From positions 5,146,001 to 5,210,000 of the forward strand of contig NC_092326.1 in assembly GCF_036785885.1 (NCBI RefSeq): a stretch of DNA of 64,000 nucleotides, written 5' to 3'. Below, one piece after another: positions 45,397-56,207 of this stretch (position 1 is its first letter; each line of letters begins with the position of its first letter). The notes beneath the pieces are model-generated. The model ran no database searches. It was not told the DNA's origin and was given only the letters and a program-made list of their open reading frames with translations. The position numbers and the translations under genes were made by a program. The stretch comes from Coffea arabica. Taxonomy: Eukaryota; Streptophyta; Magnoliopsida; Gentianales; Rubiaceae.

Positions 45397-46965
45397 TGAT
45401 GTGCGTAGGGTATACATATAACATTAACCTCATCCTAATCAAGTTTTACATTTATAAACTCTTAAATACCCCATACGCGATTTATCGCAAGTATACGAAT
45501 CGTGAGCGAGAATAGGGTATTAAGAGTCGAACCCACAAGGAAGATTGCAATTACCGGTACTACTAAAGCTTCTCTATTATTTAGACTATCAATGAATTAT
45601 AACAAATTAAACCTACTGAAATTATACAAAATAACAAATGAAAACTCCTTAGGTTGTGGTATCCCTAACTACTCATGCAAGTGCTATAATTGGATCATTG
45701 AATACTACTATCTAGGCTAGTTATGGTGTAATTTCCTTAAACATGTGAAAACTACTTTCGTAGTGAATCAACTATACTCATAACTAATCCATACCTATTC
45801 TCATGGTTATGAAATTAGCTACAAGTTCATTTTTTCAGTGAAATTACATGAAATGAATCACTTAAAACTACGATGGTGCACCTCTACATTCATGAGTGTA
45901 CTCCCTATACTTAGCACTTCTTGAACCAGTGTTAAATCTCAATTTTCATTGCAGAAACAACATCTTAGATAATCACAACTAATGGTACCAGATTAATCAT
46001 GATTAAAAGAGCCAAAATGCTAAATAACTTGCTCAAATCATAGCAATCAAATAACCAAATAATAAACACTAAAAATCATATAAAGTTCAACCAAATCCGA
46101 GGCATAAATTTTAGAAACACATATTAAACACAAAATCCAGTACTCGTATATTAACTAAACTTAGAATCAAAAACAAAAGATAAAGAGTTGGAAGGAAAGG
46201 CAACCCTTGTCACATGAGCTCTTCCCTTGCCTTCTTCATCTCCATCTTCATCTTTGCCTAACTAATAAACAAATAGGATGAACTATACTAGCTAAACTAA
46301 CCTACACTAAGAAGATGAAAGAACTACATTTTTGCAGACCAAGTTTCTCCCATATCTCTCTCTTCTTGGATCCCCTCAATCTTGCAAGTCTTGGCTATTT
46401 TATGATGAAAGTTAGTCAAGAATTGAGGTTTACACCTCCCTTTTACAGCTGGGAATGTTTCTCACATGTCTGACATTGCATGTGACTTAGTGGAGGTGAA
46501 ATTGAGTTTTTCGCGTAAAGAGCAGCATTCTCTGACCACAATCCGGCTAGAAATCCGGCCGGATTGCTACAGTGACCTTTTGGTCACTTTCTGCTCAATT
46601 TCCAGCTCTGCTCTGATTTTGACTCAATTTCAACTACAGTTTTCTTGATGATAAAAGCTGATTTAGCTCTTGACCAAAACATGAAACTTGTAACCCTTTG
46701 CGTTAGCTTTCTAATGCATCAATAATTACCTCATTTCGATTTGTGTAGGCAGAAAATTGACCGAAATACCCTTGCCTGTTCACTGCCCTGTTTCAGTTTC
46801 GACCATAGAAAATTAACCACTGTACTTCAGCTTTTTGACCTAAACAACCTTCAAATAGGATTCTGATGTCTTCACCAAAGTTGTTGATATCTCTTATCTT
46901 CAAATTGATTTAAGAATCATCTCAATCTGATCACTGCAGCTCAAGTTATAACCAAAATGTGTCAA
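45397..46965 (-). repeat. E2 5' LTR, truncated
   Basis: Collinear with the 3' LTR until about 46965, where similarity stops. The cassette here (46541-46566) lacks one 11-bp unit present in the other LTR. Confidence 0.82.
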
Positions 46966-47262
46966 CTCTTTTGGTTCCCCTTTTCTTAAATTTCTTTAAT
47001 TTTACATTGCTTGCAGAGTGTAGCAGGTGGAGCTGAATTATGGGTTGGACCCAATCCTGTCCTAAACTTGTTTTCGTGGTGAGACTAGTATGTTGTGCTA
47101 CAAATGTGCAAAAATGATCGTAATTTCTCAAGACGACATCAATGTTGAAGAAATTGGACAGAAAATTTTTTGAGCGAGCATTAACCTCGCGGATTACTGC
47201 GCATGTTCTTTGGCCCATTTTTCTCCTCTTAAACAAAAAAGATTGAGGATTATAGAATAGTA
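46966..47262. other. Unassigned sequence between E2 and the direct repeat
   Basis: It contains an exon-like block after TTGCTTGCAG near 47016, but no protein is recognised. Nothing else is supported. Confidence 0.3.
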
Positions 47263-47806
47263 GACTTCATAAGAGTTTAGCGGACTCTAACTTTTTCAAA
47301 ACGGGAGTCCATGTTTAACCATTCAAACACAGTATGATCCTTGGTATATGATTTGAACGACCTCATAATTGTCTAATAGTTCCAAATAATATAGACAATC
47401 TGCAGAAACAAACAATGTTGTCTTGATTCTTCCAAGATCTCAATCACAATATAAGCGAAAAATATGGAAAGAAATGGGTAAAATACATCTAAGATCTACG
47501 TAGAAGTTGAAACAACTTTCTCAAGTTCAGAACTTCAACTAGATATCTAACTCCACCAATAACAATGACAGGCTCTGTTATGCTATTCCTTTTGTGTTAT
47601 TGTCTGATTATTATTTATTACGTTATCCAGCACCAGACAAAAGCACAAAATAAGATCTTATTGAATAAATTTTCAGTTGGACAATCATCACAATATAGCC
47701 AGGACTTAAGTCCTTTGTGTTGTTACTCAAAAGATCATCATATAACCTGAAATGCAAATTACTCTTCTATTGCAATTAGCTTAAAATTTTCTACTATTAC
47801 ATGAAT
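47263..47806. repeat. 544-bp direct repeat, left copy
   Basis: Matches 50845-51388 over its full length with few differences; both contain GGGAGTCCATGTTTAACC and end ATTACATGAAT. The right copy lies downstream of the Lys-rich gene and is probably the original. E4 lies between the copies. Confidence 0.9.
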
Positions 47807-47866
47807 CCAGTAAATGGACGCCGGTAAATGGACGCCGACGCGGTAAATGGACACCGACGCGGACCG
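47807..47866 (-). repeat. Short tandem copies at the E4 breakpoint
   Basis: GTAAATGGACGCCG occurs three times in a row, two with a GACGCG extension and one with a base change. E5 has a single copy at 62931-62947. Confidence 0.85.
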
Positions 47867-50177
47867 TCTGATCCGGCTTTGAAGGGTCCATGGGGATATC
47901 CTCTACCTCATCTCCAGTCTCTAGCCTCTGGGCTTCTCGGTTTGCTGAGGATCGATACAATCGATTGAAAGGATATTGGACCTCTTTCCGGACCTGGGCT
48001 CGGGGGCCGACGTAGAAGTGGCTTGCAAAGTAGCGAGGTAACACTCTCGCGCTGCACATACATCGCTGCTAACCTCGACGACTCCTGTTGGGGTTGGGAA
48101 CTTAAAGGTTAGGTGGTATGTGGAATACACCGCACAGAGAGCATTAAGCGTGGGTCGGCCCATGAGCAAGTTGTAGGGAGAATCGGTTTTGACCAACGAA
48201 GTTGACAGGAATGGTTCGGCAGCGAGGGTAGCGACCCACGGTCACTGTTAGGGTCACCACCCCTTCTGAATATACGACGTGTCCCCCGAACCCTACTAGG
48301 GGCATCCTAACGGCGGACAATTGTTCTCTTGTCAGGTTCAAACTTTCAAAAGTTCGGAGATACATGACGTCCACCGAACTTCTCGGGTCAACGTAGACCT
48401 TCTTAACGATGTAATTGTTGATGAGGATCTCGATCACCAAAGCTTCAAGGCTGCTCGAGGCGGCAGGAACGGGGTCGCTGGGGCCATAAGATATCACTTC
48501 GGACAAGCGTGAGATCGGCTTGGCCTGCTCAGTGTTGGCCTGCCAGTAGGTCCTCTTCTGGGAGTTCTGGCTGTTCCCTCCCGTCGGACCTCCGGCAATG
48601 GCGTTGATGACCCCAACGATGTTTGGTCCATATCCTAACCCATGGCCTGAGGACTCGTCTGTGGGAGGTTTTTTCGTCTCCCTGGGGTCCTCACGGGGTC
48701 GGCAACTGCTACTCGACCCTCGTCTGTCTTCTCGACGCCGATCACCTCGGTCACCACGTCGAGAGTCGGCGCGTTGGTAACCTCGGTCTTGGCGGATAAA
48801 CTGCTTCCAGTGTCCTTGCTTAATGAGGCGCTCAATCTCCCTCTTGAGGTCATTGCAGTCCTCCGTCTTGTGCCCGATGTCCCGGTGGTACAAGCAGTAG
48901 AGGTTGGAGTTCCTCTTATCTCTACTCCCAGCCATCTTTGAAGGGACAAGCCCGAGGTTCTTCTGCTCCATGACGTAGAGCACTCGGGATCGGGCAGTGT
49001 TCAAAGGCGTCAGGTCGGACTCGGGGATAGATGTCTTCCCCGTAGATATCTGGTCGAACACATTTCGACGATCCCGGTTGGGGCTTTGAAAGCCACCAAT
49101 AGCGCCTACCTCACTTAGGCCGGATTCCTTCTTCCTTTTGGGATCGGTTCCCGAGCGAGTTGCTTGGACCTCCTTCTTCATTCGATTGAGAACTTCGGCT
49201 TGTATGCCTTTTTCGACCTTCAACCAGAGTTCATAGAGTGTACCAGGATACTTCTTGTGTATCCCTGTGTTAAATACCCTGGCCACGAGTCCATGGGTGA
49301 ACGTAACTATAGTAACCTGTTCATTAGGATCAGGTATCTGCATACTTTCCTCATTGAATCTCTGTACATAGGACCGAAGTGATTCTCCGGAGTTCTGCTG
49401 CATATTCAGCAGGTAAGCCGAGGTCCTAGTTGTGGGTCTGAAGGACACGAATCGGTGAAGAAATCTCTCCATGAGCTCTCCTAGGATGGATATGCTCCTA
49501 GGTTCCAGACTCCAGAACCATTTTCGAGTTGTCCCCTGAAGGAATACTAGAAAAGCCCGACATATAATGGGGTCGGGAATGCAATATAATCGAAATGCCG
49601 AAATGAAAACGTGAATGTGATCTTCAGGATCACCTCGGTCGTCGTATGGATTTATTGAGGGAAGCTTGAAGTTGGGAGGAAGCCTTTCCTCGTTGATTTC
49701 ATCCGTGAAGGGTGGGGCCCTCATATAATCCACCCCAGGCCTCCCGAGATGTCGAGCCTCTTCTCCGCTTCACCTCCCTAGCAAGTCTCGGGAGAACGCC
49801 TTTGTGATAGAGGCGATTTTGGAAGTGACCTTAGAAGAGACTCGTTTCGGGGCGCTTCTAATGGAGTGTCTTCCCTTAGATTCCTCATCAGAGGAGTCTT
49901 CAGGGGACCCATCTGATTTTCTTTTAGAGGACTCGACCTTTTGTTTGCTTTGTCTCTTGAAATATCTTCCCAACTCTTCAAAGATATTGGGGTTTTCACG
50001 TACAAACTCGGTCATACGAGCTATGGCTTCTTCATTTGCGAGTTGAGTTCTAACAAACTCCTGTCCTTCAGAGGCATTCTCCTGTTGGGCCGCAGCACTT
50101 TGCTCAGCTCCAATGGCAAGAGCCTTCTTGCTCCTAGAACGCGTAGGTTTTATCTTTTGATGTTTTCGTTCCCACAA
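47860..50177 (-). pseudogene. E4 gag and protease, one stop and one frameshift
   Basis: The frame from 50177 begins MWERKHQKIKPTRSRSKK and has a charged N-terminal region. A TGA interrupts at 49767-49769. The retrotransposon gag domain follows (FLQGTTRKWFWSLEP, YVQRFNEES), then a Cys/His box ([15 protein letters not shown]) and an Arg/Asp-rich stretch. The protease region reads VYVDPRSSVDVMYL where Tat elements usually have D-x-G-S-S. A frameshift near 48195 moves the rest (YNLLMGRPTLNAL) to another frame, ending at the truncation. Gag would package element RNA and protease would process it. Not functional. Confidence 0.85.
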
Positions 50178-50196
50178 ACGGCGCCAATTAAAGAGG

Positions 50197-50750
50197 TGAT
50201 TTCTGACCTCACGAAGTGATTACTGAAGTCGGAGGTGCCCTGGCCTGAAGAAATCAAAACGCCCGGATCACCTGCTCAGATACTAAGAAGAGGGGCTGAA
50301 TCCCCCGGTATAGCTCCGAAACTTAAGTTAGTTTGAATAAGAGTGAGTGTTATCAGAGAGAGAGTTTTAGCTTTTTTACCAGAGATTTGGCATCCCCCCT
50401 CTCGAAGGGAGTTTCTGATATTTATAAGAGGCACGAGAGAGGGACTACAGGTAAAGGTCCTTAGAAATCCGATACAGGCAGTGTATCCAATTGATTTGAG
50501 TAATCCCTATCGAGGTCAGGCGGCGCATGTCAGAGTAGCCATCTGTCAGACGTCAGGTGTGTCAGATGTCACATCTCATCCCATTCCGGCTCAAACCCTT
50601 AGATGCCACCTCGACGTCACGAGAGACGACTCGCACCGAAACGAGAACTCAGGTCGGGACCACCTCAGCGATTAGGCGAATGAGATGGCACCCACAGGGG
50701 TAGCAGAAGGATGAAACCCCAGGTAGTTCGAGCCGAAATGACCATCCTCA
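50197..50750 (-). repeat. E4 LTR
   Basis: Minus strand starts TGAGGATGGTCATTTCGG and ends GTCAGAAATCA, next to the primer site. There is no second copy in the window, so ends are inferred from TG...CA and the primer site spacing. A (GTT)n microsatellite follows at 50761-50777. Confidence 0.7.
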
Positions 50751-50844
50751 TATTTTATTATTGTTGTTGTTGTTGTTATAAATTTTCTTCCGTTAAATCT
50801 TTCAATTTGGTAAATGTAATAAAAAAATCATTAGAACAAAAAAG

Positions 50845-51388
50845 GACTTCATAAGAGTTTAGCGGACTCTAGCTTTCTCAAAACGGGAGTCCATGTTTAA
50901 CCATTCAAACACAGTATGATCCTTGATATATGATTTCAACGACCACATAATTGTCTAATGGTTCCAAATAATATAGACAATTTGCAGAAACAAATAATGT
51001 TGTATTGATTCTTTCAAGATCTCAATCACAATATAAGCGAAAAATATGGAAAGAAACGAGTAAAATACATCTAAGATCCACGTAGAAGTTGAAACAACTT
51101 TCTCGAGTTGAGAACTTCAACAAGATGTCTAACTCCACCAATAGCAATGCCAGGCTTTGTTATGCTATTGCTTTTGTTTTATTGTCTGATTATTATTTAT
51201 TACGTTATCTAGCACTAGACAAAAGCACAAAATGAGATCTTATTGAATAAATTTTCAGTTGGACAATCACCACACTATAGTCAGGATTTAAGTCCTTTGT
51301 GTTGTTACTCAAAAGATCATCATATAACCTGAAATGCAAATTACTCTTCTATTGCAATTAGTTTAAAATTTTCTATTATTACATGAAT
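50845..51388. repeat. 544-bp direct repeat, right copy
   Basis: Partner of 47263-47806, beginning about 130 bp past the stop codon of the Lys-rich gene. It carries no coding sequence and has no TG...CA ends, so it is not an LTR. Confidence 0.9.
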
Positions 51389-51514
51389 AACAAGTATTAC
51401 AATCAAAGTCAGGCTGCAAAATCTCGACCCATGAATTGTAGCACAGGCAAAATTTCCCTCAGTCACCTTTGAATCACAAGAAGAAGAAAATGAAAGTAAA
51501 ACCAATACCATCGC

Positions 51515-52732
51515 TCATAATTCATCAAACCCTTCAGTTTTCCTTTTTTTCCTCTTCTTCTTTCCACTCTGCTCTGCAGAATCACTTCTCTCTCCACCAT
51601 CAACCTCCCTGCTCTTCCTCTTCTTCCCTTTTTCGCTGCCAACATTTTCTCCATTATCTTCACCCTCATTCTTTTTTTTCTTCTTCTTCTTATCCTTACT
51701 CTTGACACCTTCAACTCTGTCCATGTCTCTTTCAATTTCCACAATCTCTTGCTTAGTATTATTCTTAACCTTATCTATTTCCTCTCTATTTTCACCTCTC
51801 CCAATCTTCTCCTGTTTCTTCTTTTTCCTTTCCTCCCCAACCCCACTGTCAAGGCTTCGCTCAATCTGTTCTCTCTGCTCACTCCTCACCTCCGATTGAC
51901 TATTTTTCTTTCCTTTTTTGCCAACATTTTCTCCATCCTCCTCATCCTTCTTTTCCCTATTCTTATGCTTCCTCTTCACACTTTCACCTTCAACTCCATC
52001 AATAATGTTCCTTTCAACTTCTACAATCTCTTGCTTAGCCTTATTCCTACCCTCATCTCTTTCCTCTGTATCTTCACCACTCACAATCTTTTCATGTTCC
52101 TTCTTTTTCCTTTTGTCCCCAACCCCATCAGGGCTTTGCTCAATTTGTTCTCTCTCCTCATTCCTTAACTCCGATTGGCTAGTTCTCTTATCTTTTTTGT
52201 TCTTATCCGAACTTCTTTGTACCTTAACTTTGTCAAGTCTATCTGCTTCTTGGCCAATCTTCAACAAGCCTTCAGTGTTCGGCTCAAATTCGCGATTTTT
52301 CTTATGTTTTCCCTTCTTTTCCGACCTTTTCACGGCGTTAACTTCATCAATCCCTCCTTTATCCTTCTCAATCTTTAACGGTTCTTCATCATTTACCTCT
52401 AATTCGTGATTTTTCTTCCGCTTGCCCTTACTTTCCACATTCTTGATCTTTTCTTCATCTGGATTTTTGTCAACGGTGGCTAAAGTTTCAATCTTTGTAT
52501 CAACAACAAGAGGTTGAGATGCCTTACGTTTGCGATTCGAATGGGGCGCTTTTAGCTCCTTGTGGAATTGAACCAAGTTGTCGAAGGCATCAGAAGCGCG
52601 TTTCAGATACACGCGGACGGCATCGGAAGCTCCGTTCTCCTCTTCTAGGGAGGCGAGTGTGGAGGGGTTTTTGGTTGCTGAAGATAGAGAGACTGACTTT
52701 GTTGATGCCACTTGGCCTGTGACAGTCTTCAT
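51515..52732 (-). CDS. Lys/Glu-rich nuclear-type protein, intronless
   Basis: This 405-codon frame has no stop or intron. Residues 1-75 are of mixed composition and include a likely helix VRVYLKRASDAFDNLVQFHK. The rest is Lys/Glu/Asp/Arg-rich with many basic clusters (RKRK, KKKKKKK, KKKRKKRKTE) that should act as nuclear or nucleolar import signals. Residues 185-277 and 278-371 are a tandem repeat of about 93 residues, both starting SQSE-x-R and ending DGENVG plus a basic run. A shorter repeat pair lies at about 101-132 and 139-168. A telomere-type box lies upstream at 52780-52789. Such boxes are common at plant ribosome-biogenesis genes, which fits a nucleolar role, but I do not recognise the family and give no function. 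NRPC1 is divergent. Confidence 0.65.
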   Translation of the reverse strand: MKTVTGQVASTKSVSLSSATKNPSTLASLEEENGASDAVRVYLKRASDAFDNLVQFHKELKAPHSNRKRKASQPLVVDTKIETLATVDKNPDEEKIKNVESKGKRKKNHELEVNDEEPLKIEKDKGGIDEVNAVKRSEKKGKHKKNREFEPNTEGLLKIGQEADRLDKVKVQRSSDKNKKDKRTSQSELRNEEREQIEQSPDGVGDKRKKKEHEKIVSGEDTEERDEGRNKAKQEIVEVERNIIDGVEGESVKRKHKNREKKDEEDGENVGKKGKKNSQSEVRSEQREQIERSLDSGVGEERKKKKQEKIGRGENREEIDKVKNNTKQEIVEIERDMDRVEGVKSKDKKKKKKKNEGEDNGENVGSEKGKKRKSREVDGGERSDSAEQSGKKKRKKRKTEGFDEL

Positions 52733-52779
52733 TGGAATTTGACAATTTTGATACTTTTTGGGGTTAATTCAGCTGCGAT

Positions 52780-52789
52780 TTAGGGTTTA
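52780..52789 (-). promoter_or_regulatory. Telo-box upstream of the Lys-rich gene
   Basis: TAAACCCTAA on the coding strand about 50 bp upstream of the ATG. The short distance suggests it is in the leader or core promoter. Confidence 0.5.
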
Positions 52790-54826
52790 AGGGGTTTTCG
52801 TCGGGGTGGCGATCGGTTCAAATTGGGTTGGCGGGTCGGGTTGAGATTTGGATATAATAGAAAATCCCGCTGACTCGAACTCGAAAATTTTGGATTGGAT
52901 TAGCGAGTTGATATGAAATGATTCAAAATTTAATTTTAATTTATTAATTTATCACTGTATTTTTTTATAAAATCAATTTCACACAAGATTAATTACATAA
53001 TCAAGTAATAAAATTTTAAATAAATAATTCTAAATCAAATATAAAATAAATAAAAATAATATAAAAGTAAAAAATAATATAATACAGTATTTATTCAAAT
53101 GTAATAATTTCAACTTCACACAGGTTAAATAAATAATTCATTTAAGATTAAGTGGTTAATGTCTTTGGAAAAAAGAATAACTTAGTTTAGTTAGATAAAA
53201 TAATTTTTATGTTTATCAAATTATTTTTTATTCATAAACGGATTAACGGATCACCTACGGGTTGATTCGAATTCGACTCGTTTTCTTTTCAGGATTCATC
53301 GGGTTTGACCCGATTTTGATCCGAACCCGCAAGACCTCAACTAAAATCCATTAATTTTGCGTTAAATTCATGTGCCGTGTCAAAAATTGCCATCGCTAGG
53401 TTTTCGAAGGTGAAGTCAAACGGGGTCGAAGACAATGACATTTGGTTTGGGACCCTCAGCCAAGTCCGGAATCTCAAACGGATCAGACCCAATAAAACAA
53501 GAACTGCTAAAGCAAGGCAAAAATTTTTCTGAATGAAAATGTAACACGTTAAAATAAATTTCCCGCTGCAAAAATAGGAAATAGGAAACTTAGGAGTCAA
53601 TATCATGTACAAGTTTGATAAGACCATTGAAATGCACACGAGATCTTCGGTCTTCCTCAAAAAAAAAAGTATACGTTGTCATACATACAAACATGAATGT
53701 GATACATATTTACATATAACAATTGATTTAGGATTCTCTTGATGGAATACACTTGAGTAATAACAAGTAATACTGATATCTTGCTCAATTTCATGTTAGC
53801 ATCACATATTATAAGATACAGAATAAAATATAAATTTGTGTTGAATTATCTTCTAAACTTCACCCTTACAAAATGGAGAAAAATTAAAATACAAACCAAA
53901 GGGGGAGAAAGGGAAAATTTTCAATTATATCATGTCAATTGGTCATTCTTCTCAATAATAAATATAAAACTGTTTTCAACTTTCTTACAAAATAATAGAT
54001 AACATGTATCTTAAAAAATGTTATTACTTTTCTCCTATTCTTAATGTAACAACGTTAATTTTGTAGTTAGAATGGACTGAATATACAACGTATGAAGGGA
54101 ATGTTTGGTTGAATGATAAGATAGAAGAGATTATGAATGAGAAGTTTTGAAAATAAAGTTATATATCATACTTACACAAAGTTTTAAAAAAATACAAAGG
54201 TGTATGTTTGTGTTTATTTACTGTAAATTACACATTTATCTTGTTTCATGTTTTCCATTTACTCAAAATCTTACATTGATACCTTCCGCATCTTTTTTCA
54301 TCTTGAAATTCTTATTATTTTATCTAAAGAAAGCTACTATTAGAAAACTTCCTCCACAATTTTCATCTTGAATTCTTATTTTTTTCTCCTCTTAATATTC
54401 CTGTTATTTTCTCTAAAGAAAGCGAGCATTAGATTTACTCTTTGGAGGGTTAGAAGGCATCTAAACTCCTTACATATTAAACTTCCATAAAATTTCAATA
54501 TCAAAGATTAAAATGAACACAAAAATTTAGAAAATTCATTAGCTATTTTTGGTACAAAGTCCTTTTATCTTTCTATTTGCTTAAAAGAGGGGTGAGGAAA
54601 ATAAGAATAACAAATTTATGGCAATTCCATTTGTTAGACTCGATCCCGCAACCGCCTTCAACGGAGGAAAAATGAGCAAATCGAACCTTGCAACGTTCTC
54701 ACTCCACCAGCACACCGTCTTGAAAACTAGGTCAACCGTTCGCACAAATTTTTAGTTTAGCTATTGACTTTATATGCTGTCTCTGCCAGCTTTAATTATC
54801 AGTTCTGCAACCGCTGAGAAACTCTA

Positions 54827-54833
54827 AAACCCT
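54827..54833 (+). promoter_or_regulatory. Telo-box-like AAACCCT upstream of NRPC1
   Basis: AAACCCT lies 57-63 bp before the NRPC1 ATG. It is the core of plant telo-boxes found at housekeeping and translation-linked genes. Confidence 0.4.
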
Positions 54834-54889
54834 CCCGCCTAATTCTTAAACCTCAGTTTTTTTGCGTAAATTAGCAAACATTAGGAAAA

Positions 54890-55846
54890 ATGACGAGGAT
54901 AGCGCAAGCTCCGATTCAATTCACAAAACAGCCCTACATTGAAGATGTCGGCCCCCACAAAATGTAACTGATCTCTACTGCTATTGCTCTATTTTTTTTT
55001 GGGTTAAATCTTAAACAAGTGAAATTCCAACGTGTTTGATAATTTCTTTAGTTTTTTTTTGTGGAAATTTGTGAACAGAGAAAGTATTCAGTTTTCTACA
55101 TTCGGAGAATCCGAGATTCTGAAAGCAGCTGAAGTACAAGTATACCGCGGTGTATATTATGATTCTGCGAAAAAGCCTTGGGAGAATGGCTTATTAGACC
55201 CTCATATGGTATCTTATTTAACGTTCATTGTTTCTTTTAACAGTGGTGAACTATTTTTGCGTACGATGAACTGATAGCCGTGATTCATTTTCCACATTTT
55301 CTATCTGATTGAGAAGACAATGTATCTGCTGTTGTTATTTCACATTTAAAAGAAGAAGAGAAGGGGAGTTCGAATAAATAGCATTTTCTGGGGAGCTGAT
55401 GATGCATTAGTTATCTTTTAGGTCTCTTTTGTGCGGCTAGAGTTTGTTTAATCTGTCAAATTATGCGATAGGAATTGCTTTGTTCAGTAAATTACTTGTA
55501 ATAGTCTATTGATAAGGGGATCACTTCCAGTGACTTTCTAATTTTCTAACAAGCTAAATCAATGTTGTTTTTGAATGTAGGTACTGCTGTTGTTTCCAAT
55601 TTATTTATAGTTCTGGAGTGTATTAATTTATTGGTTACATTTTTGAGTTTCTGAAATTGATATTAGAAATCTTCTGAAAGGTGCTGTTTGGTCCAGGGCC
55701 CCGGAAACAAGAATGGAATTTGTGAAACATGCCATGGGAACTTTAGAGAATGTCCAGGGCACTACGGATATTTGACTCTTGCTCTACCAGTTTACAATGT
55801 TGGATACTTGATTACTGTCATCGACATCTTGAAGTGCATTTGCAAG
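54890..55846 (+). CDS. NRPC1: RNA polymerase III largest subunit, exons 1-3 (gene continues)
   Basis: Exons are 54890-54963, 55079-55208 and 55697-55846, all with GT donors and AG acceptors and phases that join cleanly. They encode 118 residues from [14 protein letters not shown]. Residues C77, C80, C87 and H90 (CETC then CPGH) are the first zinc site of the clamp in RNA polymerase largest subunits. LDPHMGPGNK before it and [14 protein letters not shown] after it are the conserved clamp core. ILKCICK and the start EDVGPHKI fit RNA polymerase III, which transcribes tRNA, 5S rRNA and U6 genes in the nucleus. About nine tenths of the protein is not in the window. Intron 3 carries a CT microsatellite, E6 and E5 and runs past 64000. 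Whether the locus is still a whole gene cannot be seen. Confidence 0.85.
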
Positions 55847-55903
55847 GTAGATGCTTATAGTTCTACTTATATGTTTGTGCATAGTGTTTACTTTGACCTG
55901 CAA

Positions 55904-55930
55904 ATCTCTCTCTCTCTATCTCTCTCTCTC
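55904..55930 (+). repeat. (CT)n microsatellite in NRPC1 intron 3
   Basis: CTCTCTCT runs with one interruption (CTAT), in the intron 60 bp after exon 3. Confidence 0.85.
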
Positions 55931-56207
55931 TTTTGGATTCAAGTTGATGCAAAGTATACTTCTGATTTGTTGTTGGTTCATCATTTTGTACGTAGGATTG
56001 ACTTGAATAATTATGGGAGTGCTAGGATGACATTCTTTTGTCTGAAAAAAAAAATTCTTTTACCAATCTGCCTTCTATTTGCCACTTGTGTCCTTATGTG
56101 CCCAAAACAAAATCTCCTTCTCCTTGCACTCAGAACACGCAAAGAGGTGCTGTTTCTAGAAGCGACTACTTCTGCACGCAGTAAATGCTAAATTTGCTAA
56201 TGGGAGT

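Larger units (their letters stand above)
39212..46965 (-). mobile_element. E2, gag-only LTR retrotransposon (5' LTR truncated)
   Basis: This is the same family as E1. The 3' LTR is complete (39212-40977), then the polypurine tract (40978-40995), a 3-kb non-coding region, gag (44019-45211), the primer site (45371-45389) and a 5' LTR (45397 to about 46965) that lacks about 180 bp of its outer end. It inserted into E3 or next to it at 39211. No pol genes. Because the outer end is lost, no target duplication can be read. Confidence 0.82.
47807..50750 (-). mobile_element. E4, 5' part of a Tat-lineage gypsy retrotransposon
   Basis: On the minus strand it has one LTR (50197-50750), a primer site TGGCGCCGTTTGTGGGAA just inside it (about 50165-50182), gag, and the start of protease. 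It ends abruptly at 47807 before reverse transcriptase. The second LTR and the rest of pol are absent. E5 (62182-64000) is a close relative and shows what should follow. The breakpoint shares GAAT with the adjacent repeat. Confidence 0.85.
52733..54889. other. Intergenic region between divergent genes
   Basis: It contains the upstream sequences of both genes. 52805-53340 is bounded by GGGTTGGCGGGTCGGGTTG and a GGGTTTGACCCG-type end and looks like an old MITE, but I see no clear inverted ends. 53340-53660 has an open frame on the minus strand that I do not trust. The rest is AT-rich with nothing recognised. Confidence 0.4.

Noticed and set aside
47263..51388. The 544-bp repeats as LTRs of an element containing E4
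   Set aside because: No TG...CA ends, no primer site or polypurine tract beside them, and one copy is directly downstream of a host gene.
51469..52722. Several plus-strand frames over the Lys-rich gene
   Set aside because: Ser/Phe-rich shadows of the Lys/Glu-rich coding strand; the minus frame is longer and has a sensible start and repeats.
52805..53340. Third MITE with GGGT-rich ends
   Set aside because: No matching inverted ends or target duplication could be found; mentioned only as a possibility in the intergenic entry.
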